NCBI GenBank assembly: GCA_934047225.1
Contig: OW204000.1
Location: forward strand, 16,448,001 to 16,512,000
Source: Ypsolopha sequella
Taxonomy: Eukaryota; Arthropoda; Insecta; Lepidoptera; Ypsolophidae
Length of the DNA: 64,000 nt
Reading direction: 5' to 3'
Made by a program: the position numbers and the translations under genes. Position 1 is the first letter of the stretch; each line of letters opens with the position of its first letter. The notes beneath the pieces are model-generated. The model was not told where the DNA came from. It did no database searches and was given only the letters and a program-made list of their open reading frames with translations. Positions 1 through 11,900 of the stretch are shown here, piece after piece.

Positions 1-255
1 GGGTTCTTATGTTATACTCCAACCACAAGTTTTGATGGCTAGGCTTATCGATAACCGTTTTTGATTAATGCCACCCGACCCGAATGATTAAAACGAACTG
101 AGCAATTATTTTTATAGTGAATCTTCAAAATTTTAAAAACTCGTGTCAAAATTCAATGACATGTGTTTTCCCTCGACGGCGGTTTCCCCGGAATAAACAG
201 CTGTTCTAATGCCGTCTCTTTTACACGCATAAAATGATATATCCTCATCAACATC

Positions 256-373
256 ATATCATTGCAATATAGAAACGCAGAAAGAAAAGTAAATCTGGAT
301 GTGAGGAGCTATGAACCGGGATCCTCACATCACATCCAGATTTACTTTCTCCGTTTCTATACTGCAATGATAT
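256..373. mobile_element. Palindromic element (~118 bp)
   Basis: Left arm atatcattgcaatatagaaa pairs with tttctatactgcaatgatat; the inner arm aaatctggatgtgagga pairs with tcctcacatcacatccagattt. Confidence 0.85.
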
Positions 374-599
374 AATGTTAATTTATATCTCCTTAGCCTT
401 TATTTAAAATACAAAAAGGTTAACATTGACAAATAGTTACATTTAAGAAACACGGATTTTTAATATGCATTTAACATGAATATGCATTCAAAAGAGATAT
501 TTTATTTTATTCTATTATACTTTTTTGGATTTAATTCTTATCAGATATTATTAGTATTTCAATTCCTTCAATAACATATATTCTACAGATCCCGGATCC

Positions 600-735
600 C
601 GGTTTGTAAATAATGCACATCGTATCGTAGCGTCATCTCTGTCGCACGAAGCACTAACATTCCGGTGACAGTCGTCGCTCTACGAAGACGAAGATAGCCG
701 ATGTGCATTATTTACTGCCGGGACCAGTATATACA
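600..735. mobile_element. MITE family B, copy 1
   Basis: taaataatgcacatcg and cgatgtgcattattta inverted ends; shares gtcatctctgtcgcacgaag with 45362-45476. Confidence 0.85.
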
Positions 736-1002
736 ACGTGTAACAAAAAGATGTAACCATATTTGAAGAGCTTATTCAGTCAATGGTATAGATAGAACAA
801 CTTTTACTATGGAAGAAACGCTGTATATCGAAAAAAAAATTACTTTTTCATAGAAAAATGCAATGCCGCTCGGCCGATATGTATGGAAGGGCAGATTTTC
901 TTTTTGCGATTTCAGTGTTGGCTCCATAGTAAAAGTTGTTCTATACCATTGACTGAATAAGCTCTTCAAATATGGTTACATCTTTCTGTTACACGTTGTA
1001 TA
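730..1002. mobile_element. 270-bp palindromic MITE family A, copy 1
   Basis: tatacaacgtgtaacaaaaa to tttctgttacacgttgtata. Abuts MITE B directly. Confidence 0.9.
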
Positions 1003-1101
1003 GTACTATTATTATAATTATGTATGAATAAATATTAATATATTTAGTAAGTACTTAACATCTTTCATCATGCAATGGATAAATCGCAAAGTATTCTTTT
1101 A

Positions 1102-1312
1102 ATACATCGTCGCTGATAGGGCAATATGTGAAAAACATAATTTTACAGGAGATAAAAGACCGTGTTATTTTTTATATAGACCAATATGAGATTATAATTC
1201 TTAAATAAGTATATAGTAAATTATTATGGTCTCCATAAAGAATAACACAGATTTTTCTCCTGTAAAGTTGCGTTTTTGACATACAACATATTGCTATATC
1301 AGCGACGGTATG
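1102..1312. mobile_element. Palindromic MITE (~210 bp)
   Basis: atcgtcgctgatagggcaat pairs with attgctatatcagcgacg; tttacaggagataaaaga pairs with tttttctcctgtaaa. Confidence 0.8.
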
Positions 1313-1527
1313 GTACATCCAAAGACATTATGCAGAGAATTAGACTGCGCAATGTTTGTTTAACTAATTTAGATTTTATTGATTACAAATAAGGTTGTTA
1401 TTGTTATGATGACATATTCAAGCGAAAAATTAGTCGAGCGAGAGAAGCAATAGCCACTCGTTGTTTAGCAAGTTGCTAGTATATATAGCCTGAAGTAAAC
1501 GTTATACATACATATACCTAAGCTCCG

Positions 1528-2476
1528 GCCGTTCATTCGAGAGAATGGTGACGTTTGCAAATGTCAGGGGATAAAACCTTTTTTTTTACTGTTATGCATT
1601 TCGATATTTTATATTTATCATGATGATTTTAGGGAAGATTGTATATCGTTAAAAGGTCCCATTTGTTAATAAAAGTATTTTTGTCGTATATATTTTCCAC
1701 TTTCTAGTACAAAACTTAATGAATCAGCTGACTCAATTTCTACGTAAAAGTTAAAAAAAAGCGCAAAAAATATTATTTTTGGCGAAAAGTTGTGTATTAG
1801 CGATACTGTGTTCACTTGAATTTAAGAACCTTATATAGGGGTCGTCATTTTATTTATGTAGCGGAAATCATATTGAATTAAGACTCTGTATCTAAGTGAT
1901 CAATGTTCTATTACCCTTTTTGTGAAACTCGTTAATTTGTTTTTATCGTTTTCCCGAGTCTCCGAGTCAGTTACCATTTTATTTGGCAAAATTAGCAAAA
2001 AGTATTACGATCCGTGTTGCTGATTTATTATTAATACTTGCCAATATGGTAGTTTGGCTGTATAAATAAATGTCACCTTTCAAAGAGCTCGTGCTATAAC
2101 TAAAATTTCCTTCTGCTCATTATTTCTGTCAAATCAGCAATTATAATGCCTGCAGTATGAATCCTCGACTTTTTGAATCGACATTTCAGAAAAAGGTTTA
2201 TAATATCTGCGGTGTAAGGCAGTGTTGTCGTATTATAAAACTGACATACCTTACCAAATAATAAGATCGTATATATATATTCTATTCCAGGGTTTTTAAT
2301 TATAAAAAAGTTTAAATAATCATGATTTGGATTTATTTCGTCCCATTTGTTGTACCGTTGATATTTTTTTAACGTGCCTTTATTTATTTTTGTCGTGAAG
2401 AAGCTCTTGTTGACTTGTAGTATTTTTTCGAGATATCGCCACACTCCAGCTGTCATCATTCTCTCGAATTAACGGC
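1528..2476 (-). mobile_element. 949-bp TIR element with a 119-codon ORF
   Basis: Ends gccgttcattcgagagaatg and the inverse of gccgttaattcgagagaatg (19/20). A minus-strand ORF (2100-2459) begins ATGATG immediately inside the right TIR: MMTAGVWRYLEKILQVNKSF ... ending RRKF. I do not recognise the protein. The start-next-to-TIR layout suggests a relic transposase N-terminus, but no zinc-binding Cys/His pattern is present. Confidence 0.5.
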
Positions 2477-2515
2477 AGCAGTATATATATAATATAATAA
2501 AAATTGAAGTGCCAA

Positions 2516-2650
2516 ACGTGAAACATGTGAGTGGTCACGCGAAAAGGGACCTGAAGGGATACAATTATTCAGAGAAAAACGTATTCCTGTGATTTGCTAA
2601 ATTCTTTCAGGTCCTTCAGGTCGCTTTTCGCGTAACCACTCACATATTAG
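2516..2650. mobile_element. Palindromic MITE (~135 bp)
   Basis: gtgagtggtcacgcgaaaag with ggacctgaag at the left pairs with ttcaggtccttcaggtcgct tttcgcgtaaccactcac at the right. Confidence 0.85.
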
Positions 2651-2853
2651 TAAAAAAGGGACAAACGAGTGCTTGCGCTCTTCTCACTCGGCTCGTTTTT
2701 CGTGTCGTAGTGCACATCCCAAATCTCTGTATAATGTCTTTGGGTACATCCTACTGCTACATTAGTAGTTAGTTGTATAGCGCAAGTCTGCATTCAACTC
2801 GCGCGCTAGCTGTATGCATATTTTCAATGCCATTCTGGTGGTGACGATCTCAC

Positions 2854-2977
2854 CTGGGCCGGTTGGCCGCATTAAGCAGCCTCGCCTGTCGGCCGCGTCG
2901 CGCAGCTTCCGATGAGCTCCCGGACGACGACGACGATCGGGACTCGCTGTCCGACTCGCTCGATGATGATGACGAGT
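2854..2977 (-). CDS. ZC3H18: ZC3H18 coding exon 13 (Ser-rich), last exon in the window
   Basis: Acceptor ttgtaccacag, donor CCCAG/gtgaga. Completes the split GAC codon and encodes a Ser/Glu/Asp-rich stretch ending ARLLNAANRPR, phase 2. The acceptor and the first nine exon bases are identical to the unit of the adjoining minisatellite, so the cell must choose this AG among about 60 look-alikes. Confidence 0.8.
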
Positions 2978-5900
2978 CTGTGGTACAAGTAACGTATATG
3001 ACGAGTCTGTGGTACAAGTAACGTATATGACGAGTCTGTGGTACAAGTAACGTATATGACGAGTCTGTGGTACGAGTAACGTATATGATGAGTCTGTGGT
3101 ACAGTAACGTATATGACGAGTATGTGGTACAAGTAACGTATATGACGAGTCTGTGGTACAAGTAACGTATATGACGAGTCTGTGGCACAGTAACGTATAT
3201 GACGAGTCTGTGGTACAAGTAACGTATATGACGAGTCTGTAGTACAAGTAACGTATATGACGAGTCTGTAGTACAAGTAACGTATATGACGAGTCTGTGG
3301 CACAGTAACGTATATGACGAGTCTGTGGTACAAGTAACATATATGACGAGTCTGTGGTACAAGTAACGTATATGACGAGTCTGTGGTACAAGTAACGTAT
3401 ATGACGAGTCTGTGGCACAGTAACGTATATGACGAGTCTGTGGCACAGTAACGTATATGACGAGTCTGTGGTACAAGTAACATATATGACGAGTCTGTGG
3501 TACAAGTAACGTATATGACGAGTCTGTGGTACAAGTAACGTATATGACGAGTCTGTGGCACAGTAACGTATATGACGAGTCTGTGGTACAAGTAACATAT
3601 ATGACGAGTCTGTAGTACAAGTAACGTATATGACGAGTCTGTGGCACAGTAACGTATATGACGAGTCTGTGGTACAAGTAACGTATATGACGAGTCTGTG
3701 GTACGAGTAACGTATATGATGAGTCTGTGGTACAGTAACGTATATGACGAGTATGTGGTACAAGTAACGTATATGACGAGTCTGTGGTACAGTAACGTAT
3801 ATGACGAGTCTGTGGCACAGTAACGTATATGACGAGTCTGTGGTACAAGTAACGTATATGACGAGTCTGTAGTACAAGTAACGTATATGACGAGTCTGTA
3901 GTACAAGTAACGTATATGACGAGTCTGTGGCACAGTAACGTATATGACGAGTCTGTGGTACAAGTAACATATATGACGAGTCTGTGGTACAAGTAACGTA
4001 TATGACGAGTCTGTGGTACAAGTAACGTATATGACGAGTCTGTGGCACAGTAACGTATATGACGAGTCTGTGGCACAGTAACGTATATGACGAGTCTGTG
4101 GTACAAGTAACATATATGACGAGTCTGTGGTACAAGTAACGTATATGACGAGTCTGTGGCACAGTAACGTATATGACGAGTCTGTGGTACAAGTAACGTA
4201 TATGACGAGTCTGTGGTACAAGTAACATATATGACGAGTCTGTAGTACAAGTAACGTATATGACGAGTCTGTGGCACAGTAACGTATATGACGAGTCTGT
4301 GGTACAAGTAACATATATGACGAGTCTGTGGTACAAGTAACGTATATGACGAATCTGTGGTACAAGTAACGTATATGACGAGTCTGTGGTACAAGTAACG
4401 TATATGATGAGTCTGTGGTACAGTAACGTATATGACGAGTCTGTGGTACAGTAACTTATATGACGAGTCTGTGGTACAAGTAACGTATATGACGAGTCTG
4501 TGGTACAAGTAACATATATGGGTGAAATGCAGAATAGATGTACATAGATACAAATTAAGTTGTCCCGTAAGTTTGGAACAAGATACCGTCTTTTCTCTTT
4601 CCTTCATTAAAATTATTTCTACAATACTGAGTAGTGTATTTATTGTCCAAAAGCACCTTTTTTTATTTCTTTGATGCATGCAATCAGGCACGAATTATAT
4701 ATATATTTTTAATTTAATACTAAACAACTTTCATACAAATTTGAAATGTCTCTCCACTATTTGTCAATTTTGTGTATCAATTTACAAATTTTTCTAAGTT
4801 TAATTTAACCTTATTTTGGTTAAAATCACCACTTATTATCTTAATTAATAAGTTGAAATAGGCTGCAATTAAAAGGAAACGATCCAGTTTATAAGATTAG
4901 CATATTTAATGTTTGTCTCCACTTTTGTTAATTTCGTAACTCAGGGATAGTAACGCCATTTTGGGCACAACTCAACAACAATTCTACCATTAGATTGCAT
5001 TTTTATAAAATGGCAACACTTTCTCAAGTTATGTCAAAATATTGACAGTAAGATGGCCGTATTTTGCTTCGCAGTTCGTGGGTGGTATCAGACACGCATT
5101 TTGTTAAATATCAATATCAGGGTTACTAACGCGATTTTCCTATTTCCGGTGAGTATTATTCGTAAGTTATTTGTTGATTTATCTAGCGTAAGAGATATAA
5201 TTACCGCTGGGATACAAGTTATTGTCAAACCAATAGCGATTTTGGTAGGAAATATTTTTGAGGTTAGGATTTCTCAGTTTATTTTTTCAGTTTCGTAACG
5301 TTTCGTTACGTAACGAAACTGAGCTCTCAGTTTCGTTGCACTAAGGTTTCGTCCACAACATGAGTTTTTGATATAATATTTAATCAATACTATAAATTAA
5401 AAAATATATTTTATGCTATACCATGATACAGATCTGGTGTATTTCAGCTTAAAATATTGTAAAAGTCGAGACGAGACCTAATTTGCCTAATTTTAATTTA
5501 TATAAGTTTGCTATTTCATCACCAAAATAAGTAAAAAAAACAAATGAAAAAATATATTTAAAAAATAAAGTAAATTTGTTAATGTTTCTTTGAAGATAAG
5601 ATTGATTTTTAACAAGGTCTGTGTAATTGGTACATAAATGCCTATAGGTGTAACTTAATTAATAAAGTTGATTTATGTCATAATATTTCATTTATTTTAA
5701 TGCTTGTGTGATCTCACCCTTTCATTATCAGTTTCGTAACAATTTATCAGTTTCGTTGCAATCTCAGTTTAATAACGATCTCGTTACGGTACATCTATTC
5801 TGCATTTCACCCATATGACGAGTATGTGGTACAAGTAACGTATATGATGAGTCTGTGGTACAGTAACGTATATGACGAGTCTGTGGTACAGTAACTTATA

Positions 5901-8900
5901 TGACGAGTCTGTAGTACAAGTAACGTATATGACGAGTCTGTGGCACAGTAACGTATATGACGAGTCTGTGGTACAAGTAACATATATGACGAGTCTGTGG
6001 TACAAGTAACGTATATGACGAGTCTGTGGTACAAGTAACGTATATAGTAGTCACCTGATCCAGAGGACGAGGACCTGGAGTAGCGCTTCCTGTTGCGGCC
6101 GACCGGCTTCGTGCGGCCGTACGGATCAACCTCGTCCTGTAAACAAAAAGATATAGAGACCGAAACGCGCTATTGACTATTTTATTATCAATTTTATTAC
6201 TACGGTATAAATGGTTAAATTAATTTAAATAAGAATATAAATAAACTTGAGGATAATGACTTGATGGTGTAAACAACAGCTCACATCCATAAATACTACG
6301 ATCGGGATAGACGACCAGGTTCAGCAGATTCAGTCTGCCTTCTTCAGGGTGAATGAAGACGCTTACGCGACGATGAGGACGCACAGCGGTGGGTTCATTT
6401 ATGTACCTTATGTCGCTGCGTGGGCGGCGGCGGCGGGTTGGCAGCATGCTGGCGGGCGGCGGCGGGGGAGGGCGCGCGGCGGCGGGGCGCAGGCGGGTTC
6501 ATGGCGGTCGCGCGAGCTGTTGCCAGGCGACGCTCACGCACTATCACTGACGGGGATAATCTGCAACGTGAACAAGATAATGATGATTAAATAGTTATGA
6601 GGGCGCGTCTTCACTTAGGCGTACCATCCTCACACAATGTAGGTGCTTAACAGACGCAGTTAGGCCTCTAGAGACAGATTTTTACGCATTTTTACGCGTG
6701 GTTTCATTTTTTTTTTGTACATGGGGTAATAAAATGTACAGTAAGCCATGGAAAGGAACGCGCAAAAAGGTGTCTGCGAGAGGTCTTATTCAAATTCAAA
6801 CCAGAGGGAAAACAAGAGAACTTTTTACAGACGGGGCCAATGTCTCGCTGATTGGTCGAGCGCTCTGCCCCATATCGATAGATACTACATACACACAGTT
6901 TAAAGTACCATTTATCACAAAGTGATATTAAATTATCGAAAGAACCCGATGCCCGTAAAAAATTCACTACCGAAAATTTTACTGAAGTTGGTAGACTCTG
7001 AAGTTAATAGACAAAGACAATGCTTATTGGAAGATGTTTTTGTTTGTGCCATTAATGTCACATGAGTTAAACTGCGAGAACTGCTTATACCCGGTGCGCG
7101 TTAGCATGGCGATAGCGGTCATTGACCCCTTTTGTACTGTCGTAACTAGCGGCCATATTGACCCCGCTAGTATAGTACGCTTAGAGACAGTACTTTCGCA
7201 CCTTACGCGGAACATATAGAAGTATCGCTACCGCAAAAACGAGTACGGTGGTTAAAGGGGTGAATGACCGCTATCGCCTTGCTAACCCGCACTTACTATA
7301 TGCAAAATTATAGGTGGTAAGCGCAACAAAAACAAACGTGTTTGTTACAGCTATAACATTTGCTCAACTCTGCATTCTGACTTATTAGATCAATGCAAAA
7401 CACAGACCACATGGCTTAGTGGTATGTAATGCAAAACAATAAAATAGAGCATTTGAATTGAAAACAATAAATGTCACCACCAAAAATAATTTTTCAAAGT
7501 TTGTGCGCGAAACACCGAAAGTTCGCAATCAAAGGGCGAGCGGTCAGAGAGAACGAAGCAAGCGAATAGTCGGTAGAGCTCTTTCATTTGACCTTAGAGA
7601 GAAAGAGCGACTGACAGTTCTCTCGCTAGGTCTGTTCGCTGCTCATACATTCTTATCCGCGCCCCGTAGCCCATAGATATATCGCGTACTAACTAAAAGC
7701 CTCGGCAGACAGACATCGTTGAAGCACGATGGTAACTGCCGGCCGACATCGAGGTCATCCGCGCCGGGCGAGTAGAGGAGGCCGGAGGCCAGTTGCCCAG
7801 GGAGGAGCTAGGGGCGTGTAAGCGAGCCATTGCCGCGGATGTTGTTGCTCAGTAGCAGACCCGATGGTTAGACGTCGATAAGGGCCGCGAATTATTTAGT
7901 TTTTTTCCCGAAGTCGAAGCGCGACTGAAGGCTTCGTGGATAGAGCCGGACTACGAGACGTCGCAAATAATCAGCGGGCACGGCTGCTTTAGGAAACGGC
8001 TACACAGCATGAGGCTATGTCACGTTAGCCACTGTGGATGCGACCTAGGGGTTGACGAAGACCGGGACCACGTCCTCTGGGACTGCCCTTTATACGGCGA
8101 GGAGAGGCGGCTGCTGTTGGACGGCGTGACACGTGCGGTTTCGGGTTCAGTTTATTTTCACGATCTCGTCTCCTCAGAGGCGAGCTACTCACCGCTCAAG
8201 AGATTCGCGCACTCGTGGCACAAAAAGAGGAAAATGTGGCAGATTGGGTAAAGCGCGCCGGCAAGCACTATATATTTGTAAGCGTCTTGCGCAGAATGCG
8301 CCGCAGCTTAGAGGCCACGGCCGCGTTACGGTGGGAAGATGTGGCCGGGACACCGCGCTTTGCAAAGAAGAGCATAAACTGCTGTAGGGGGTGCAGTCCC
8401 GGCCAACGTCACGCTTTCTGTCTGCCGAGGCCTTTACAGACGAGACAAATAAAATGACATACATTTTCAATCGTACGACCCAAACAAATCCACATACCTC
8501 TGTCTCGACGAGGAAGAAGCCCTTCTCTTGCGTCTGGCACCTGGTGACCTTGAACTGCGCGAACTGGAATTTGAAGAGCTGCCGGGTCAAGCACCGCGGG
8601 GACGGGGGGGACGGGGGGGACACGCACACAGACACGTTCCTCACACAAGCAGACGTGATCGTGAAGCAATCCCAAAGATGAAAGAATTGCATGCAGAATG
8701 GTTAAATGAACACCGTAAACCATCGCACAGTAAAATGAAAGTAAAACCCGTTAGCAGGGAGGGGGAGCGGGGGAATATCCATGTTAATAAATTTGATTCA
8801 GGAAATTCGAATTGAGAATGGGTTGATTATTGAATTATGCTTTAATTTTTACTTTCATTGTTTGATTTTCAAATAAAAATCAATAATATTTCAATATCGA

Positions 8901-11900
8901 AAATATCTAAAAGAAAGGATATATACAACGTGTAACAAAAAGGTGTAATCATATTTGAAGAGCTTATTCAGACCATGGTATAGAACAACTTTTACTATGG
9001 AGCCAACCCTGAAATCTCGAAAAAAAAATCTGTCCTTCCATACATTTCGGCAGAGCGGCATTGCATTTTTTTTATGAAATTGTCGATTTTTTTTTTTTTT
9101 CGAGATACAGGGTTTGTTCCATAGAAGTTGTTCTATACCATTGACTGAATAAGCTCTTCAAATATGGTTACACCTTTCTGTTACACGTTGTATATATAAA
9201 AACTGAAAACCTCATATCATAACAAATAAATAAAAAATGTGACGAATACAATTTATCCCGCGATACAAGACATATTTGAATTTCTTGTGCAGTCTGCGTT
9301 CACTGACGTTAGACACTCGCTCGATCGAAAATATTATACTGAAAAATCGCGGCAAAAATTGTATGTAAGTGTAATCCGTCACACCTTTTAATTATGAATT
9401 CAAGTAGTTACAAATCTAAAACTCACAAAACATTGCATTTTATGTGTCAGCACTTTCCACTTTGTTAACTACAGTGCTGCACAAATATAACTACAAAAAT
9501 CAACAACCACATGTGCGTGGCCGACCAAACAGAGCCACGTTCCGCATTCTGCAATCACATATCTATGCGACAGCTTAGAACTTAAGAGCGGTTTCGCAGC
9601 CGGATTGTGAAAACCCCAGCTTTTTCTAATGAGAGGTTTATTTTTTGAGTATTAAAAAAAACATAGTTTCCAAGAACTCTGTAGATGGCGTTGAACTGAC
9701 TACGTTACTAGGGGTCACAGCCAAAACGATTGGAAAAAAAAACATTGCGTCACGTCACGTCACATACGCTCGTTGGTTGACTGACATGTGTGCTGAGCAT
9801 ATGTGCGAATGCTTTGTTATGGTCCGTCCAGGTTTAAAATGTACGATGGCTTGTACTCATTGCGCTTTACGACTTTCATCTTTAGGAAAAAGATGTATGC
9901 CTCCATTTTTACACAAATCCACAAGGCACAGACTTCTCTTCTTTTTCTCTTGGGACATTTTCTTTCTGTCGTAGAAAACTCATAAAAAGACTGCTAAATA
10001 TTTTTTTTTCCTTGTTGTTATTATTTATTTATTTTCAAAATGTCATTGTGATGTGATGTGACCATGACATTAATTACTTTTTTATGTACGTTTCGTTTTA
10101 CGATCTCAAAATTACATCCAAGTGAAATAATCAAAAAATTATGTGACGTTCCGTTCCTTGCAGTAACTTACCAAGTTCAGCGCCATCTATCCAGCGACTA
10201 GGGAAAAGTAAAAAAAAAAAAGAAAAGAAAATCCCTCATTAATCGAAACAGCACACTTATATTCAAAATTTACTCAATAGTTCCTCAACAAAACCTTATT
10301 ACCTATGTTTTGTGTAAACTGTCATGGCAAGTTTCCATTGGTTTCTGCAAATTAGAATTTTAAAGTTTTAAATTTTAACCTGCTAATAATAAGGTTTTGT
10401 TGAGGAACTATTGAGTATATTTTGAATGTAAGTGTTCCGTTTTGATTAATTAGAAAAAGGCAGGTTTTTCACAATCTGGCTGCTAAGCCGCTCTTAATAC
10501 ACAGTACCGCGTGTACGCGTGTTATATTGTGTGGACAGCAGAACGCGCTCTGTGTGCTCGGCGCCTTACGGTTCGTTCCAGTATAGAAGGCGTGCTGAAA
10601 TTAGCTGTCACCTGTATAGTATCCTCCACGCAGAACCCCCCACGTCGAAGCTCAGAGAATGGGGATCCACAATGCCAAATTATCCCTGTAGATCCCTGGC
10701 GCATCGTCGAACCAGCCATGAAAATCTCTCATTTTAGTACACTGTTGTGGTTTTTGCGTGGTTTTTTGTGATTTTCAAATAATTTCTTTGATAAATGCTT
10801 TTTTGTGCTCTAATGTTTTTAATTTATTGTTGAATAACCCTATATTAAAAATGAATAACATAATAAGTAAAAATAATAACAAATATATAAAATATTGGAA
10901 AAGAGCGGAAGTAAAAAAAAGGCGATATATTGCAGAAAAACAGTAGGAAACCCGGAGCACACACAACAAAGTTTGACATAGCCGGACCAAAGTACAATTT
11001 CTCTTGGCCGGACCTATGCTAGCGCCATCTACAATTAGCTTTGCCTGTGAGTCCCCATTATGACACTATCTGTGAATCATTTTAAGCACTCCTTCTGTAC
11101 TGGTCCAAACGGTACATGTAACTCCTTAAATTTGACTACAGATTTTAATAAAAGCGGCTAGAGTTTAGTATTGACCGCGCAACATACCTTGTGCTGGAAT
11201 ACGAGTCGTCGCTAGAGGGGGGTCTGCGACGGCGTGTGGCGGGGGACGCGCGCATCCAGGGGTCCGCCCACTCGTCACCCCGGCCCCCGCGCCCTTCGCC
11301 GCCACCCCGCTCACGCACCTCTCCGCCCCGCTCACGCACCTCCCCGCCACGCTCGCGCACCTCGCGCGATTCCCGCGCCTCGCGACGTTCCACTTCCGCG
11401 CGTTGTACGATCACTTCTCGGGACGAGCGGACGCGACGCTGTTTGCGATAAAGGCCATATATAATTATAACAAAAATGATAACTATGCTTGTTCTACAAG
11501 TGGTAAGTAAACAAATACTATATATATTTATATATGTATATAAATAAAAGAATACGCGAGTCTAACTGACTGATCTATCAACGCCCAGGCCAAACGGCTG
11601 GACCTAGAAAAAAAAAAATTGAACTATAGGTTCCTTGTATGACGTTATAATCCGCTAAGAAAAGATTTTAAGAGATTTCTACGGGATCGGGATCCACGTG
11701 AGCAACCGGGGCGAGTTAAATAAAAAATAAAAATTAATAAAAATGATTAATTTATCCAAAAATTATTAAATTTAGCATAAATAATTTGAAAGTTACAGAA
11801 TTCGAATCTGGGGGCCTTATTGTATAACTTCAACATCTATCGCTTTCAAAGGTAACATGATGGGCTAGAAATGACTTCACACATACATCCATAGCCAATC

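Larger units (their letters stand above)
1..2853. other. Left edge: downstream ZC3H18 intron, transposon debris
   Basis: Contains, left to right, a fragment like MITE E (about 170-230), palindrome 256-373, MITE B 600-735, MITE A 730-1002, palindrome 1102-1312, and a compound element 1311-2756 that includes a 949-bp TIR element (1528-2476) and a palindrome (2516-2650). No further ZC3H18 exon was recognised. Confidence 0.65.
2978..6054 (-). other. ZC3H18 intron 12/13: minisatellite plus inserted transposon
   Basis: The whole intron is accounted for by two blocks of the 28/29-bp array (2978-4519 and 5813-6045) and one 1293-bp TIR element (4520-5812). Only about 9 nt after the donor are not array. 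Confidence 0.85.
6561..8497 (-). other. ZC3H18 intron 10/11
   Basis: Contains a palindromic TIR element (7096-7296) and an R1-like remnant (7725-8275, antisense to the gene). 6570-7090 and 7300-7700 are unrecognised. Confidence 0.7.
8579..11187 (-). other. ZC3H18 intron 9/10
   Basis: Contains MITE A (8922-9194) and a family-C palindrome (9585-10500) split by another ~600-bp element (9636-10235). 9200-9580 and 10505-11180 are unrecognised. Confidence 0.7.

Noticed and set aside
772..969. 65-codon [20 protein letters not shown]..., repeated at 39187 and 39196
   Set aside because: Shadow ORFs of the palindromic MITE family A; present on both strands because the element is a palindrome.
2762..4691. 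Three overlapping minus-strand ORFs of about 500-610 codons in the minisatellite
   Set aside because: They exist because the repeat lacks stops in every minus frame; the peptide is a frame-rotating satellite with no family likeness. Only the final ~40 codons overlap a real exon.
2966..6045. CRISPR-like array
   Set aside because: Units are contiguous with no unique spacers, in a eukaryotic intron.
8448..8815. Plus-strand acidic protein-coding gene
   Set aside because: The opposite strand fits ZC3H18 exon 10 with exact splice sites and phase; the acidic frame is its mirror image.
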